Source: Emergencia timonensis
GTDB taxonomy: Bacteria; Bacillota; Clostridia; Peptostreptococcales; Anaerovoracaceae
Assembly (NCBI RefSeq): GCF_900086585.1
Contig: NZ_FLKM01000007.1
Coordinates: forward strand, 62,001-126,000
Direction of reading: 5' to 3'
DNA: 64,000 nucleotides
Under the pieces are notes generated by a model that saw only the letters and a program-made list of their open reading frames with translations, had not been told where the DNA came from and did no database searches. Below, piece by piece: positions 18,150-27,634 of the stretch. The first letter of the stretch is position 1; every line of letters starts with the position of its first letter. The position numbers were made by a program, and so were the translations under genes.

Positions 18150-18440
18150 TTATATATAGCATTGACATTTTTTGAAACATTATACCATGACTTACCTCTG
18201 AATTTAGAATCAAATGTCATGATTCAATGGTTCCTACCTTACGGCAACGCCGAAAGATCGTGGAAACATGATACCATTTGCTTCCTCTAAATATAATTCA
18301 GATGACATGCTGCAAAGTTTCTCTCTTATAAGGTTACACTGCAAAAAACATGATACCATGTGTCTTCTTTTGAGTTCAGAATCGTGACACATGATTCAAT
18401 GAACGCTTCCTCTCAGCAACGCTGTTAGAACGCTGCGTTT
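18150..18440 (-). repeat. degenerate promoter-like hairpin repeat array, minus orientation
   Basis: Read on the minus strand, this 290-bp gene-free stretch holds two or three diverged units with the signature ATTGAATCATG...CATGGTAT(A/C)ATG. The same signature recurs at 56.4 and 63.6 kb. The last unit ends in TGGTATAATG at about 18178-18187, some 70 bp upstream of the MreB-like start, and looks like its extended -10 element. In each unit the two arms form a long imperfect hairpin. Confidence 0.7.
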
Positions 18441-18499
18441 ATTATATACAATTTTATATAATTTTTCAATGAAATTGCCGATTTTTTCAAAATATAACG

Positions 18500-20242
18500 C
18501 TAGATGGCATATTTTTTCTTGTACTCTGTAAACATTTTCCTAAATTCAGGATCATCCATGGTCTTCAGCTTGTCCAAATATTCATGAGTATCAAAGGCAG
18601 ATTTTGATAATTCGATCATAGCGACAGCAATATTTGAGCAATGGTCTGACACCCTTTCATAGTTAGTCAATATGTCAGAAAGAACAAATCCCTGCTGGAT
18701 GGTGCACTTCCCCGCCTGCAATCTATTTATATGGTTCAGCTTAATGCCTTCAATAATTCCATCTACCACCTGTTCCAGCGGCTCTACGCGGTAGGCGAGT
18801 TCTAAATTGTTCTCGTCAAAAGCCTTAATCGCAATCTCCATGATTTCGCGAATCGCCGCAGTAGCGACTTTGATTTCCGCCAGACCCTCTGGCGACAGAG
18901 GCGCTTTCTTCTCTTCAATTTCCTTAGCTGCTTGCATGACGTTCACTGCATGATCGCTGATTCTTTCAAAATCTCCGATGGTATGCAGAAGTTTAGAAAT
19001 CTGTTTGCTATCCGTATCAGAGAGGTCGTAACCCGACAGTTTTACAAGATAAGAACCGAGGCGGTCTTCGTAAATATCCACTTCACCTTCCAGATCTTTT
19101 ACACCGGCGGCCTTTTTCTCGTTGTAAGAGAAGAGCAGATCCATGGCGTCCATCATGGATTGCTTTGATACATATGCCATATCAGTCGTAATGTGATTGC
19201 ATTCCTGCAGAGCGATAGAAGGCGTCTTCAAAAGACGTTCATCCAAGAAAGCAATTTCCTTTTCCGGTTCTGTTTTTATGGTTCCTTCCGCCAGCTTTAC
19301 CAGCTGTTTCGAGAATGGCAGCAGTAAAACAGTCGTGGTGATGTTAAAGATACTGTGAACGACAGCAACTCCCACTGGACTGATTGCCTGTTCGATAAAG
19401 GACAGATCTACAAGGAAATGCAGTACAAAATAGAGCAGCAGACACACTGCCGTGCCCAAAAGGTTGAAGGCGATATGAATGACAGCGACACGTTTGGCAT
19501 TTTTGTTCACACCGATACTGGAAATCAGAGCCGTCACACAAGTTCCGATATTCTGGCCCATAATGATAGGAATTGCCATGCCATAGGAAATTCCGCCGGT
19601 CAAGGTCAGCGCCTGCAAAATACCTACCGAAGCCGAGGAACTCTGTATCACTGCAGTCAGTACCAGGCCAGTGAGAATCCCCAGGAGCGGATTGGTAAAT
19701 GCAGTCAGCATGGAAGTGAATTCAGGCATGTCCGCCAGAGGGCTTACAGAGTCACTCATAAAATCCATCCCATACATCAAAATGGCAAAACCGATCATGA
19801 TGCTGCCAATATCCTTTTTTTTGCTGGTCTTTGATGACATCATTAAAATAATACCGATCAGTGCCAGGATTGGTGAAAAGGACTCTGGCTTCAATAATTT
19901 AATCCAGACGTTATTGCTTTCGATCCCTACCAAACTGAGAATCCAGGCAGTCACTGTCGTTCCAATATTCGAACCCATGATGACGCCGACTGTGCCGGAA
20001 AGCTGCATGATCCCCGAGTTAACCAGGCCTACCAGCATAACAGTAACGGCCGATGAGCTTTGGATCACAGCCGTGATGCCGATTCCCAGGAACAGACTCT
20101 TTACCGGGTTGGAAGTCATCTTTTTAAGAATTCCCTCTAATTTACCTCCAGCTAATTTTTCCAGGCCTTGTGACATCAGGCTCATGCCGTATAGGAACAG
20201 CGCCAGGCCTCCAAACAGCGAAATAAATGAAAAAATATCCAT
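18500..20242 (-). CDS. Na+/phosphate cotransporter family protein with PhoU-like domain
   Basis: A 580-residue protein. The N-terminal half carries the NptA/PiT-II repeats with the QSSSA motif twice (AVIQSSSAVTVMLVGLVNSG and AVIQSSSASVGILQALTLTG). The C-terminal 230 residues form helical PhoU-like repeats (IGDFERISDHAVNVM, LTNYERVSDHCSNIA). It should import phosphate with Na+ at the membrane. It lies 39 bp after the histidine kinase of a PhoB/PhoR-like pair, so it is likely in their operon and induced by phosphate limitation. Confidence 0.92.
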   Translation of the reverse strand: MDIFSFISLFGGLALFLYGMSLMSQGLEKLAGGKLEGILKKMTSNPVKSLFLGIGITAVIQSSSAVTVMLVGLVNSGIMQLSGTVGVIMGSNIGTTVTAWILSLVGIESNNVWIKLLKPESFSPILALIGIILMMSSKTSKKKDIGSIMIGFAILMYGMDFMSDSVSPLADMPEFTSMLTAFTNPLLGILTGLVLTAVIQSSSASVGILQALTLTGGISYGMAIPIIMGQNIGTCVTALISSIGVNKNAKRVAVIHIAFNLLGTAVCLLLYFVLHFLVDLSFIEQAISPVGVAVVHSIFNITTTVLLLPFSKQLVKLAEGTIKTEPEKEIAFLDERLLKTPSIALQECNHITTDMAYVSKQSMMDAMDLLFSYNEKKAAGVKDLEGEVDIYEDRLGSYLVKLSGYDLSDTDSKQISKLLHTIGDFERISDHAVNVMQAAKEIEEKKAPLSPEGLAEIKVATAAIREIMEIAIKAFDENNLELAYRVEPLEQVVDGIIEGIKLNHINRLQAGKCTIQQGFVLSDILTNYERVSDHCSNIAVAMIELSKSAFDTHEYLDKLKTMDDPEFRKMFTEYKKKYAI

Positions 20243-20281
20243 GTACGTTTTTCCTCTCTTAAATCAAAATCGTTATCTATA

Positions 20282-21631
20282 TCAAAAAACAATTGTAATG
20301 CTCGTACCGTTGTTTAACTTGCTGTCAATTCTAATCCGTGCATTGTGATAAGCCGCTCCATGTTTTACGATTGACAGACCCAGCCCCGTTCCGCCGATCT
20401 CTTTGGAGTGACTCTTGTTAACGCGGAAGAACCGTTCGAATACGCGGTCTAAATCCTCCTCTGGTATCCCAATTCCCGTATCCTGTACAGTCACCGCCGC
20501 TTTTCCATCCTCCTCGTGGACGTTGACCGTGACGCTGCCGCCTTCCTTGTTATATTTTATCGCATTATCACACAAGTTATAAATAATTTCTCCCAAAATC
20601 TGTCCTACGCCTTCTGCGTAAAGATGCTTACCCATTATCTGCACATCGACATGGCGCTCAAAAGCAGCCGGTTCCAAGGTGTCGATGACGTCTTGGCATA
20701 TGAGATAGAGATCCAGCCGTTCTTTTCTAGCTGCAATCTGCTTTTCATCTAGCTGCGACAATTTGATAATATCACCAACCAGGGTAATCAGTCTCTGGGC
20801 CTCATCATAGATTCTTCCCGCAAATCTTGGAATATCTTCTTCCTTGACAATGCCATTTTTGATAATTTCGGCAAAACCTGAAATCGAAGTCAGCGGCGTT
20901 TTCAGTTCGTGAGAAACGTTAGCCGTAAATTCTTTCCTGAAGTCCGCCTCCTTTGTCTTTTCGTCCACATCCACCTGCAGCTGGTTGATCTGATAGTTGA
21001 GCACCTTGTTCTGCTCTGAAATTTTATCTACCAGAGGTTTCACCTCTTCATAAATTTGTGCCGCTTCCGGATGCTCCAGGTCGATTTCGTTAATTGGGTT
21101 TACGATTTTTCTGGCAATCTGTGCCGCTAATAACAATGACAAAATCACCGCCAGCACCAGCACAATTAAAATCGGCTGCAGCATGCTGAGCACCAAGGTA
21201 AAGATAGAAAACTGCACTTGCGAAACTCTCATAATCGTGCCGTCCGTCAGCTTGACAGCACTGTAAATGGTTTTCTCAGCTAAAGTTTTTGAATAGCGGG
21301 TGTCCTCACCATAGCCTGTCTCCATGGCCTCCAGAACTTCTGGCCGACTGCCGTGATTCTCCAGCTTATCAGGATTGACGGAAGAGTCGTACTTTACAGT
21401 ACCGTCTTGACCAATCCAGGTTATTCTGTGGTTCTCCGCCAATTTCAGGTCAGTAAAATAGTCCCCGCCGTTCTGCTCCACAGCGTGGGCTACAAGATAG
21501 ACTTCGTTTTTAAGCTCTCGTACGTATTCACCGTTATACTGCATATAAAGGGCGCCCATGATGAGAATCATGCATGCAATCCATACCAGGATGGCTACTA
21601 GAAAAATTCCTTTAAATATTCGGCTTTTCAT
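20282..21631 (-). CDS. phoR: PhoR-like sensor histidine kinase
   Basis: About 449 residues. There is an N-terminal membrane anchor (FLVAILVWIACMILIMGALY), an extracytoplasmic segment, a second membrane helix (LVLSMLQPILIVLVLAVILSL), the H-box FTANVSHELKTPLTSISGFA with phospho-acceptor His, the N-box LCDNAIKYNKEGG, and the G-boxes DTGIGIPEEDL and GGTGLGLSIVKH. I start at the ATG at 21631 (MKSRIFKG), which has GGAGAGG upstream and overlaps the response regulator end by 20 bp. It should phosphorylate the regulator encoded just before it. Neighbouring phosphate transport supports a PhoR role. Confidence 0.9.
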   Translation of the reverse strand: MKSRIFKGIFLVAILVWIACMILIMGALYMQYNGEYVRELKNEVYLVAHAVEQNGGDYFTDLKLAENHRITWIGQDGTVKYDSSVNPDKLENHGSRPEVLEAMETGYGEDTRYSKTLAEKTIYSAVKLTDGTIMRVSQVQFSIFTLVLSMLQPILIVLVLAVILSLLLAAQIARKIVNPINEIDLEHPEAAQIYEEVKPLVDKISEQNKVLNYQINQLQVDVDEKTKEADFRKEFTANVSHELKTPLTSISGFAEIIKNGIVKEEDIPRFAGRIYDEAQRLITLVGDIIKLSQLDEKQIAARKERLDLYLICQDVIDTLEPAAFERHVDVQIMGKHLYAEGVGQILGEIIYNLCDNAIKYNKEGGSVTVNVHEEDGKAAVTVQDTGIGIPEEDLDRVFERFFRVNKSHSKEIGGTGLGLSIVKHGAAYHNARIRIDSKLNNGTSITIVF

Positions 21632-22304
21632 ATTTATCCTCTCCAATTTTATAACCGATGCCCCGAACCGTTTCAATCAGCCCTCCGCATGCTCCCAGCT
21701 TCTGCCTCAGAGATCTGATGTGCACATCTACCGTTCTGCTTTCACCGTCAAACGCATAACCCCAGATTTTGGTGAGCAGCTGGTCGCGTGTAAATACGAT
21801 GCCTTGATTTTCTACCAGCAGAGTCAGCATTTCAAATTCTTTCAGGGTCAGGGTTACATCGTCACCGCAGGCCCGAACAACGTGCTTTGAGGGAGATACA
21901 AAGAGCTGGCCGATGGTATAATCCCTGTCCGTGTCAACGACCTCTGCCCTGCGCAGCAGCGCTTTGACTCTGGCAATCAGTTCCATCATCCCAAAAGGCT
22001 TGGGGACGTAATCGTCAGCGCCATAGTCCAGGCCTATGACCTTGTCGTATTCTGTTCCCTTTGCGGTCAGCATCATGATAGGTATTTTGCTCGTTGCCGA
22101 AGAAGCCCTCAGTCTCTTCAAAATCTGCAGTCCATCTTCTTCCGGCAGCATGATGTCCAGCAAAATCAGCCGCGGCGCCTCCTGTTTCAGCGCCTCCCAA
22201 AAAAGAGACGGCCTTTCAAAGCCTCTGGCCTCATATCCTGCATTGTTAAGTGTATATAAAACAAGTTCTCTGATACTATTGTCGTCTTCAACAAAATAAA
22301 TCAT
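21612..22304 (-). CDS. phoB: PhoB/PhoP-like response regulator
   Basis: About 230 residues: a receiver domain (FVEDD, phospho-acceptor Asp in LILLDIMLPEEDG, KPF) and an OmpR-type winged helix (LTLKEFEMLTLLVENQG, then SRTVDVHIRSLRQKLG). I place the start at the ATG for MIYFVEDD (22304), eight bases after GGAGG; the upstream ATG overlaps the ribosome site. Two TTAACA repeats 11 bp apart upstream look like a Pho box, consistent with autoregulation. It heads an operon with the kinase and a phosphate transporter. Confidence 0.92.
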   Translation of the reverse strand: MIYFVEDDNSIRELVLYTLNNAGYEARGFERPSLFWEALKQEAPRLILLDIMLPEEDGLQILKRLRASSATSKIPIMMLTAKGTEYDKVIGLDYGADDYVPKPFGMMELIARVKALLRRAEVVDTDRDYTIGQLFVSPSKHVVRACGDDVTLTLKEFEMLTLLVENQGIVFTRDQLLTKIWGYAFDGESRTVDVHIRSLRQKLGACGGLIETVRGIGYKIGEDKYEKPNI

Positions 22305-22369
22305 AACGATTTCCTCCATTTTTCTACATTCAGTCTACTATATCAGCAATGTAAATTCTATAGTTTTAA

Positions 22370-22386
22370 TGTTAAATCTGTGTTAA
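22370..22386 (-). promoter_or_regulatory. candidate Pho box upstream of phoB
   Basis: On the minus strand TTAACA occurs at 22386-22381 and again at 22375-22370, exactly 11 bp apart. This is the spacing of PhoP-binding direct repeats known from Bacillus. It lies about 70 bp before the phoB start. Confidence 0.6.
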
Positions 22387-22477
22387 ACCCTAGTCTTAGT
22401 ACCTTGATTTGGCAAGGGATACCCGCCGTCTGTGCCAGGTCTATAGTAAATAGATGTAAGCCATATGAACATGGCAA

Positions 22478-22514
22478 AAAGAAAAACCTGACGCAGAACG
22501 CGAAGGTTTTCTTT
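22478..22514 (-). terminator. terminator of the nucleosidase/radical-SAM/ABC operon
   Basis: AAAGAAAAACCT and AGGTTTTCTTT form the stem around a 14-nt loop, 21 bp after the ABC ATPase stop. The A/T-rich arm supplies the U-tract on the minus strand. Confidence 0.8.
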
Positions 22515-22534
22515 ATCAGCGTAGGAACTCTACC

Positions 22535-23569
22535 TTAATCCATCTTGTTAAATAGTTCTGTCTGCCCATAGTCGATTTCAATACAGACTGTTTCCTTACG
22601 GTACAAGCTGTCTTCTACCTGATCCGGTTCCGCCAGGAATACCAGTTCCTGCCCGCCTGCCTTGACATGAATTTGGTAAGTGTCACCCAGATAGAAAATT
22701 TTCAAAAGAGACACTTCAAAGCCTTGGTCCGACAGTCTGATTTTCTCCTTTCGCAGCAAAGCGTCATATGCGCCGTCTGGCCGATTAGTTTCAAAAGTGA
22801 CAGACTCCGCCCCACAATCACCGCGGAAGAACCCTTGCGATACGGTTCCAGAAATGGTGTTGCCCAGGCCTAGATATTGGGCAATCTGCAGATTAGCCGG
22901 GTGTTTATAAATCTCCTGCGGTTTATCACACTGTAAAATCCGTCCCTCTTTCATGACGGCAATTCGATCTGATAACTGCAGCGCTTCTTTTCTGTCGTGC
23001 GTGACGAGGACGATGGCGTTTTTCATCTCTCTGTGCAGCTCCAGCAAAAGCTGCCGCATATCCTCTCGCAGATTTTCATCAAGGCTGGAAAAAGGCTCGT
23101 CCAGCAATAATACGTTAGGATCTGCCGCCAGCCCCCTGGCTAAGGCCACCCGCTGCTGCTGGCCGCCCGAAAGCTGGGAGATCCGCCTGCGCTCAAGGCC
23201 GGAAAGCTGCACCTTCTCTAAATAATAGCGGGCCTTTTCATGACGCTCCGCCCTTTTCATACCTTGCATTTTTAGGGGAAAGGCCACGTTGTCTATGACG
23301 TTCATATTTGAAAACAGGCGCAGATCCTGGAAGACGACCACGATTCCCCGCTTATCCGGGGGCAGATGATCCAGCCGCTTTGCGCCTGCACTAATCTGCC
23401 CCCCTGCAATTTCAATGAAACCTGCAGCAGCCTTCAGCAGTGTACTTTTCCCACAGCCCGAAGGCCCTAACAGCGACAGCAGTTCTCCATCCGCTACGGA
23501 TAACGACACTTCTTGAAGAATTGGAGTCTTTTCAATATCTACTGTCAGATGATTGATAGTCAAACTCAT
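22535..23569 (-). CDS. ABC transporter ATPase (YnjD-like / spermidine-iron-thiamine importer class)
   Basis: A 344-residue ATP-binding subunit. Walker A GPSGCGKST, signature LSGGQQQRVALARGLA, Walker B VLLLDEPFSSLD and the switch His (VLVTHDRKEAL) are intact. The C-terminal 110 residues form a regulatory/TOBE-like extension. It should power import through the two permeases before it. The start at 23569 (MSLTINHL) gives a classic ATGA overlap with the permease stop; an ATG three codons earlier is possible. It is last in a six-gene operon. Confidence 0.93.
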   Translation of the reverse strand: MSLTINHLTVDIEKTPILQEVSLSVADGELLSLLGPSGCGKSTLLKAAAGFIEIAGGQISAGAKRLDHLPPDKRGIVVVFQDLRLFSNMNVIDNVAFPLKMQGMKRAERHEKARYYLEKVQLSGLERRRISQLSGGQQQRVALARGLAADPNVLLLDEPFSSLDENLREDMRQLLLELHREMKNAIVLVTHDRKEALQLSDRIAVMKEGRILQCDKPQEIYKHPANLQIAQYLGLGNTISGTVSQGFFRGDCGAESVTFETNRPDGAYDALLRKEKIRLSDQGFEVSLLKIFYLGDTYQIHVKAGGQELVFLAEPDQVEDSLYRKETVCIEIDYGQTELFNKMD

Positions 23570-24357
23570 GCGATGCACCTAGCTTTCTTGCCAATTTTGT
23601 CAAAAATCAGAAATACGATAAAAGTAATGAGAATAAATAAGACGCTGTAATTTGCCGCGATGGTCTTATCGCCGCTTTGGATAAACGGCACCATGACCAC
23701 GGAAAAGGTCTTTACCCTGCCTCCTCCAATCAACAGCGTCAGAAAATACTGGCTGAAGGAAATGATAAAGGTCATACTCAGAGCGGAGGCAATGCCTGGC
23801 GTCAGCTTCGGAAAACCGACCAGCCAGAAGCTTTGCCAAGAATTTGCCCCCAATACCATAGCCTGCTCTTCCAAATTGCGTCCATACAGCTTCGTGATAT
23901 CAGTCATGATTTTGACGCCGTAGGGCAGTGATACCACGATGTGGGTCAAAATCACTCCCGTTATCGTGTGGTTCAAACCGCCTTTGATGAACATCATATG
24001 AATGCCCATACCGAAGACCGTTGCCGGTATGATGACGGGAATCATGGTCAGAAACTCCAATATACGCTTCCCCTTAAAATCATAGAAGACAACCGCTCTG
24101 GCCGCAAGAGCTGATGCAGTCACGCAGAGGACCGCCGCTACTACAGAAATCAGAATACTGGATCCGACAATCCGGCCCATGTCATGATAGCCAAAAAGGA
24201 CTTGTTCCAAGCCTCGCAGCGAGAAGTTCTCCGGCAGCAGTGAAGGGTAGGCCCAGCGATTGGCGAAACACCATACCAGCAGCACCATCAGCGGCAAAAC
24301 AATCAGAGAAGCGGTCAGCCAAATCAAGGTTTTTGCCGCTCTATGTTTTTCTCTCAT
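23566..24357 (-). CDS. ABC transporter permease (second of pair)
   Basis: A 263-residue membrane subunit with six hydrophobic segments and the ABC-importer EAA loop (EEQAMVLGANSWQSFWLVGFPKLTPG), which docks on the ATPase. Its ATG shares one base with the preceding permease's stop (TGATG), and its own stop overlaps the ATPase start. In E. coli YnjC the two permease halves are one long protein; here they are separate genes. Substrate unknown. Confidence 0.92.
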   Translation of the reverse strand: MREKHRAAKTLIWLTASLIVLPLMVLLVWCFANRWAYPSLLPENFSLRGLEQVLFGYHDMGRIVGSSILISVVAAVLCVTASALAARAVVFYDFKGKRILEFLTMIPVIIPATVFGMGIHMMFIKGGLNHTITGVILTHIVVSLPYGVKIMTDITKLYGRNLEEQAMVLGANSWQSFWLVGFPKLTPGIASALSMTFIISFSQYFLTLLIGGGRVKTFSVVMVPFIQSGDKTIAANYSVLFILITFIVFLIFDKIGKKARCIA

Positions 24358-25226
24358 CAGTCCCTCCTTCTTGTCTCAGATATCTTTTGTCTAAGCAATA
24401 GATAGTATACTCCCGCCGCAATCAGGCAAATCAGCAGCATAATCATATTTAACGCCATAGCATAGGGACGGTGGGTCAGATCAGGATGGGTATATTCGAT
24501 ATAGGTCTGCACGGGAAGGGCTTTGGGCAGAGTGCTGCCCAGCAAAAGAGGCAATTCATAGGCTCCGAAGCTATAGCAGAAAATAATCAGGCCGCTGTTT
24601 AAAATTGCCGGCTTGCACAGCGGCAGCGTAACGTTCCAAAAAGCGCGCCATTTACCTGCGCCCAGATTTCGCGCTGCGTCTCCATAAGAGCCGTCGATAC
24701 TGCCCATGACTGCTGCAATGAAATAGCATACGAAGGGTATTTCCTTCCAGAGATATGCCATGATAACGCCCCAGCTTTCCGGCGTATAGAGGATGCAGGA
24801 TATCCATTCCGCTGCCTCCGTCATACCCATGGTCATGAAGATCCGGGAAAGAAGTCCGGTACTGGAAAGCAGATTGATGGCCAAAATAGCTACAACCGTA
24901 TGAGGTACTAAAATCGGAATCTTTAATATCTGTTCCAGCGCGCCGCCTTTTTTCTTCAGCAGAATCAGGCTCCAGCAGAGCAGGCTGCCGATGGCCAGCG
25001 CCAAAAACGTCGTTGCCACAGCTAAATAAAGACTGAGGCCGATGCTTTCCATCAGACTTTCGCTGTGCAAAATCTCCTGGTAGTAGGCCAATGTAGGTTT
25101 CGTCATATCAAAAGCAGGGATGATACCGAAACTCTGTATCACCCCATTGATTATGCTTATGATGAGAATTGCACACAGTACAATGACAGGCGCCGACAAA
25201 AGGTACGGCGTTATCTTTTTTCTCAC
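24357..25226 (-). CDS. ABC transporter permease (first of pair)
   Basis: About 289 residues with six membrane segments and an EAA loop (GDAARNLGAGKWRAFWNVTLPLCKP). I prefer a GTG start at 25226 (VRKKITPYLL), because it overlaps the binding-protein stop in a GTGA arrangement. A TTG at 25250 preceded by GAGG is the alternative and would add eight residues. It forms the translocation pore together with the downstream permease. Confidence 0.9.
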   Translation of the reverse strand: MRKKITPYLLSAPVIVLCAILIISIINGVIQSFGIIPAFDMTKPTLAYYQEILHSESLMESIGLSLYLAVATTFLALAIGSLLCWSLILLKKKGGALEQILKIPILVPHTVVAILAINLLSSTGLLSRIFMTMGMTEAAEWISCILYTPESWGVIMAYLWKEIPFVCYFIAAVMGSIDGSYGDAARNLGAGKWRAFWNVTLPLCKPAILNSGLIIFCYSFGAYELPLLLGSTLPKALPVQTYIEYTHPDLTHRPYAMALNMIMLLICLIAAGVYYLLLRQKISETRRRD

Positions 25227-26458
25227 TTTCCTACAACCTCTTCTAACCAAATTTCCTCAATAATTGGAACCAGATTTGCCGGCATTTCCGGCAGTCTCTT
25301 TGACAACAGTTCCTCGGAAGAGATAGATCCTTTGCCGATGTCCACGCGCTCAAAAGCTTTGACTTCTTTATCACTGAGTTTGTTGTAGCCTACGACTGGA
25401 ATATATTTTGTCAATTCAAATTTCGTCTGCTGCATTTTGGCGGACAGCACCTCGTTGATGGCTACAATGGCGCCGGCCTTATTCGGTGCATTATTGGCAA
25501 TTGCGATATAATTGGTGTTGCCGATTGTACCTTTATCAAACTGGAAGGACGTGGTTGTATCTGTATAGGTGCCGTTTTCGATGCCCTGGGCGACATCGTA
25601 AGCCGTATAGCTTACGTGGAATACCAGTTCACCTTCCGCAAACATATTCTGTACTTCTGTTGAAGATGCTGGGAAGGTCTTTCCTTCTTTCCACAGATAT
25701 GGATTCAGCTCTTTCAGATAGTCGATTGCCGGCTGAATGGCGTTCTTCACTGTTTCTTTATCAGCTTTCATATCGGTGAACTGCTCATAACCGCCGCACA
25801 GTTCGTAAACCAGGTTTCTGACAAAAGCGCTGCCTGTGAAGTCCGGCAGGGCCGGATAGGTTACTTTGCCCGGATATTTCTTGCAGAATCCCATGAAGCT
25901 CTTGGCATCGGTTGGAATGGCGTTCGTCTCTATCTTCGCCGTGTCAGTAATCATAACCAGCTGGGCTTTGGAATACGGTGCTTCGTAGCCTTCTATCGGC
26001 GTACAGAAGTCGTTCTCTGTCTCTGGGTCCTCCATATCCACATACTTGTCCATATTCGGGAGCAGGCTGGTGAATGGACCATATAAGAGCCCGTTGTCTT
26101 TTGCAGAGTAGAAGTTTTCACCGTTGATCCAAATCATATCGATGGAGCCTTTTTCTTCACCCGCCTGTTTTTCATCTGACAGCTGTGCGAGAATATCCTC
26201 GATATTCATCGGCACTCGTTCCAGGGTGATATCGTATTCGTCCTTCAGTGTCTTGGCCAGGGATTGATCGATCCACTTGTTGAGTACTTCGTCTCCGCCC
26301 CAGCCGTAGAAAGTAACTGTAGTACCCTTTGCCGCCTCCAGTGCCTCTTCATAGGAGGTCAGTTCAGCAGAAACTCCATTTTCTTTGTCAGGTCCACAAG
26401 CTGCAAAGGTGAAAACCATCAGCAGAACCAAGCAGATTGCCAGTAATTTCTTTTTCAT
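25223..26458 (-). CDS. YnjB-like ABC substrate-binding lipoprotein
   Basis: A 411-residue lipoprotein: signal peptide and lipobox MKKKLLAICLVLLMVFTFAAC with the acylated Cys at 21. The mature part resembles E. coli YnjB: TVTFYGWGGD, DMIWINGENF, VTYPALPDFTGSAFV and PYLWKEGKTFPAS are all counterparts of YnjB segments as I recall them. YnjBCD is often labelled thiamine-like, but its substrate is not proven. Here the operon partners (nucleoside hydrolase, radical SAM enzyme) suggest a nucleoside- or base-like ligand. AAAGGAAACG precedes the ATG. Confidence 0.88.
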   Translation of the reverse strand: MKKKLLAICLVLLMVFTFAACGPDKENGVSAELTSYEEALEAAKGTTVTFYGWGGDEVLNKWIDQSLAKTLKDEYDITLERVPMNIEDILAQLSDEKQAGEEKGSIDMIWINGENFYSAKDNGLLYGPFTSLLPNMDKYVDMEDPETENDFCTPIEGYEAPYSKAQLVMITDTAKIETNAIPTDAKSFMGFCKKYPGKVTYPALPDFTGSAFVRNLVYELCGGYEQFTDMKADKETVKNAIQPAIDYLKELNPYLWKEGKTFPASSTEVQNMFAEGELVFHVSYTAYDVAQGIENGTYTDTTTSFQFDKGTIGNTNYIAIANNAPNKAGAIVAINEVLSAKMQQTKFELTKYIPVVGYNKLSDKEVKAFERVDIGKGSISSEELLSKRLPEMPANLVPIIEEIWLEEVVGK

Positions 26459-26486
26459 CGTTCGTTTCCTTTCTTAATGGTACTCG

Positions 26487-26514
26487 CCCCAATTTGTAAA
26501 ACAAATTGCTGGGG
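26487..26514 (-). other. intercistronic hairpin before the binding-protein gene
   Basis: CCCC-AATTTGT and ACAAATT-(GCT)-GGGG pair around three bases, between the radical SAM stop and the binding-protein start. Such hairpins often protect the abundant binding-protein mRNA segment. Confidence 0.5.
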
Positions 26515-26569
26515 AGACCTTACGCTTTCATCTCTCAACTCTCTGATTTGATGAGATTTGTCGTGTATT

Positions 26570-27634
26570 TTAGTTCTCGCTTTGATTTGTGAAACATTGA
26601 TCTACGTATTCCTTTGTGAGGGCAATTTTGGATTCATCGCCTCTGCGCAGATAATCAAAGCCACATTCCCAGAGCATCTTACGGCAGTCATTCATGTCCA
26701 TGCCTCTGCCCTTTGCGGTATCATTATTGGTATCTCTCGGATTACAGCCGCTTTCTGCGGTGATAATATTGGAACCAGACGCATAACTCAGCTCATTTGG
26801 TTCGTGAATGCCCAGATAGGCCATGGTCGGCACCATGAAAGAAGCCAGTCCAACCACTGCCACAATCTGTGCCAGACGGAGATTGCTGATCTGGCCGTAT
26901 TTCGCCAGCGGCGAGCCCGGTACGGCTACTCTTCTCATAGCTGCATGCTGATAGATGCCTCTTTCAATTCCGATAAACATGTTATCTACCAACATCTGCG
27001 GCGTATGCTCCGGTCCAATTGGTTCCAGGCAGGTGTAGAGCTCAAGATCTGCTTCTAAGGCATTATCCATGGTAGCAATCCTATCCTCCGGCTTCAGCTT
27101 CGTATCCACGCCTTCGTTAATTCTGCAGACATGATATACGCCGGTGACACCAGCTTTCTTCAATTCTTTAAAGGTGTCCAGATCGGTATCTCCGATGTTG
27201 ACCCAAATCTGCGTCGTCTTAGGCGACAACTCTTTGGAAATATTTATAGCGTTTAGCAGAACTGGCAGTTCATAATCGTGCATCATCATCAGATACAGTC
27301 CATATAAATCTCCCATCTGCACAAATTCCTTTACTTTTTGTCTCAGCTCCTCATCAGTCAGTCGTTTCTCCACCATGGCCGTATGGTCCTCACCAAAGGT
27401 GCAGAATTTGCAGCCGCCAGGACATTTGGTAATATCCACGCCGATCTGCCCCAGAATAATGGCCGAATTCTCACTGTTTCGGCGTATGATGTCATTGGAA
27501 ACGGCTCTGATCATCGAGCTTTCCATGGAAGTCTCTTCAAACTCCAACAGGTAGACGCACTCCTCCCTAGTCGGTGCCTTTCCTTCATAAGCTCTTTCCA
27601 GTATTCCCTTTAGTTTGTCACTTTTGATTAACAT
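26570..27634 (-). CDS. BioB/HydE-like radical SAM enzyme (queuine-lyase-like candidate)
   Basis: A 354-residue radical SAM protein. The [4Fe-4S] motif is CPGGCKFC (Cys 71, 75, 78 from the ATG at 27634), in a BioB-like TIM barrel with IWVNIGDTD, GVYHVCRINEGVD and AVPGSPLAKYGQIS. The start is the ATG nine bases after TGGAGG; it overlaps the nucleosidase stop by 17 bp, so the two are translationally coupled. Gut clostridia salvage queuine with a nucleosidase (QueK) and a radical SAM lyase (QueL); the pairing here is the same in kind. That function is inference. Another base- or sugar-modifying reaction is possible. Confidence 0.85.
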   Translation of the reverse strand: MLIKSDKLKGILERAYEGKAPTREECVYLLEFEETSMESSMIRAVSNDIIRRNSENSAIILGQIGVDITKCPGGCKFCTFGEDHTAMVEKRLTDEELRQKVKEFVQMGDLYGLYLMMMHDYELPVLLNAINISKELSPKTTQIWVNIGDTDLDTFKELKKAGVTGVYHVCRINEGVDTKLKPEDRIATMDNALEADLELYTCLEPIGPEHTPQMLVDNMFIGIERGIYQHAAMRRVAVPGSPLAKYGQISNLRLAQIVAVVGLASFMVPTMAYLGIHEPNELSYASGSNIITAESGCNPRDTNNDTAKGRGMDMNDCRKMLWECGFDYLRRGDESKIALTKEYVDQCFTNQSEN

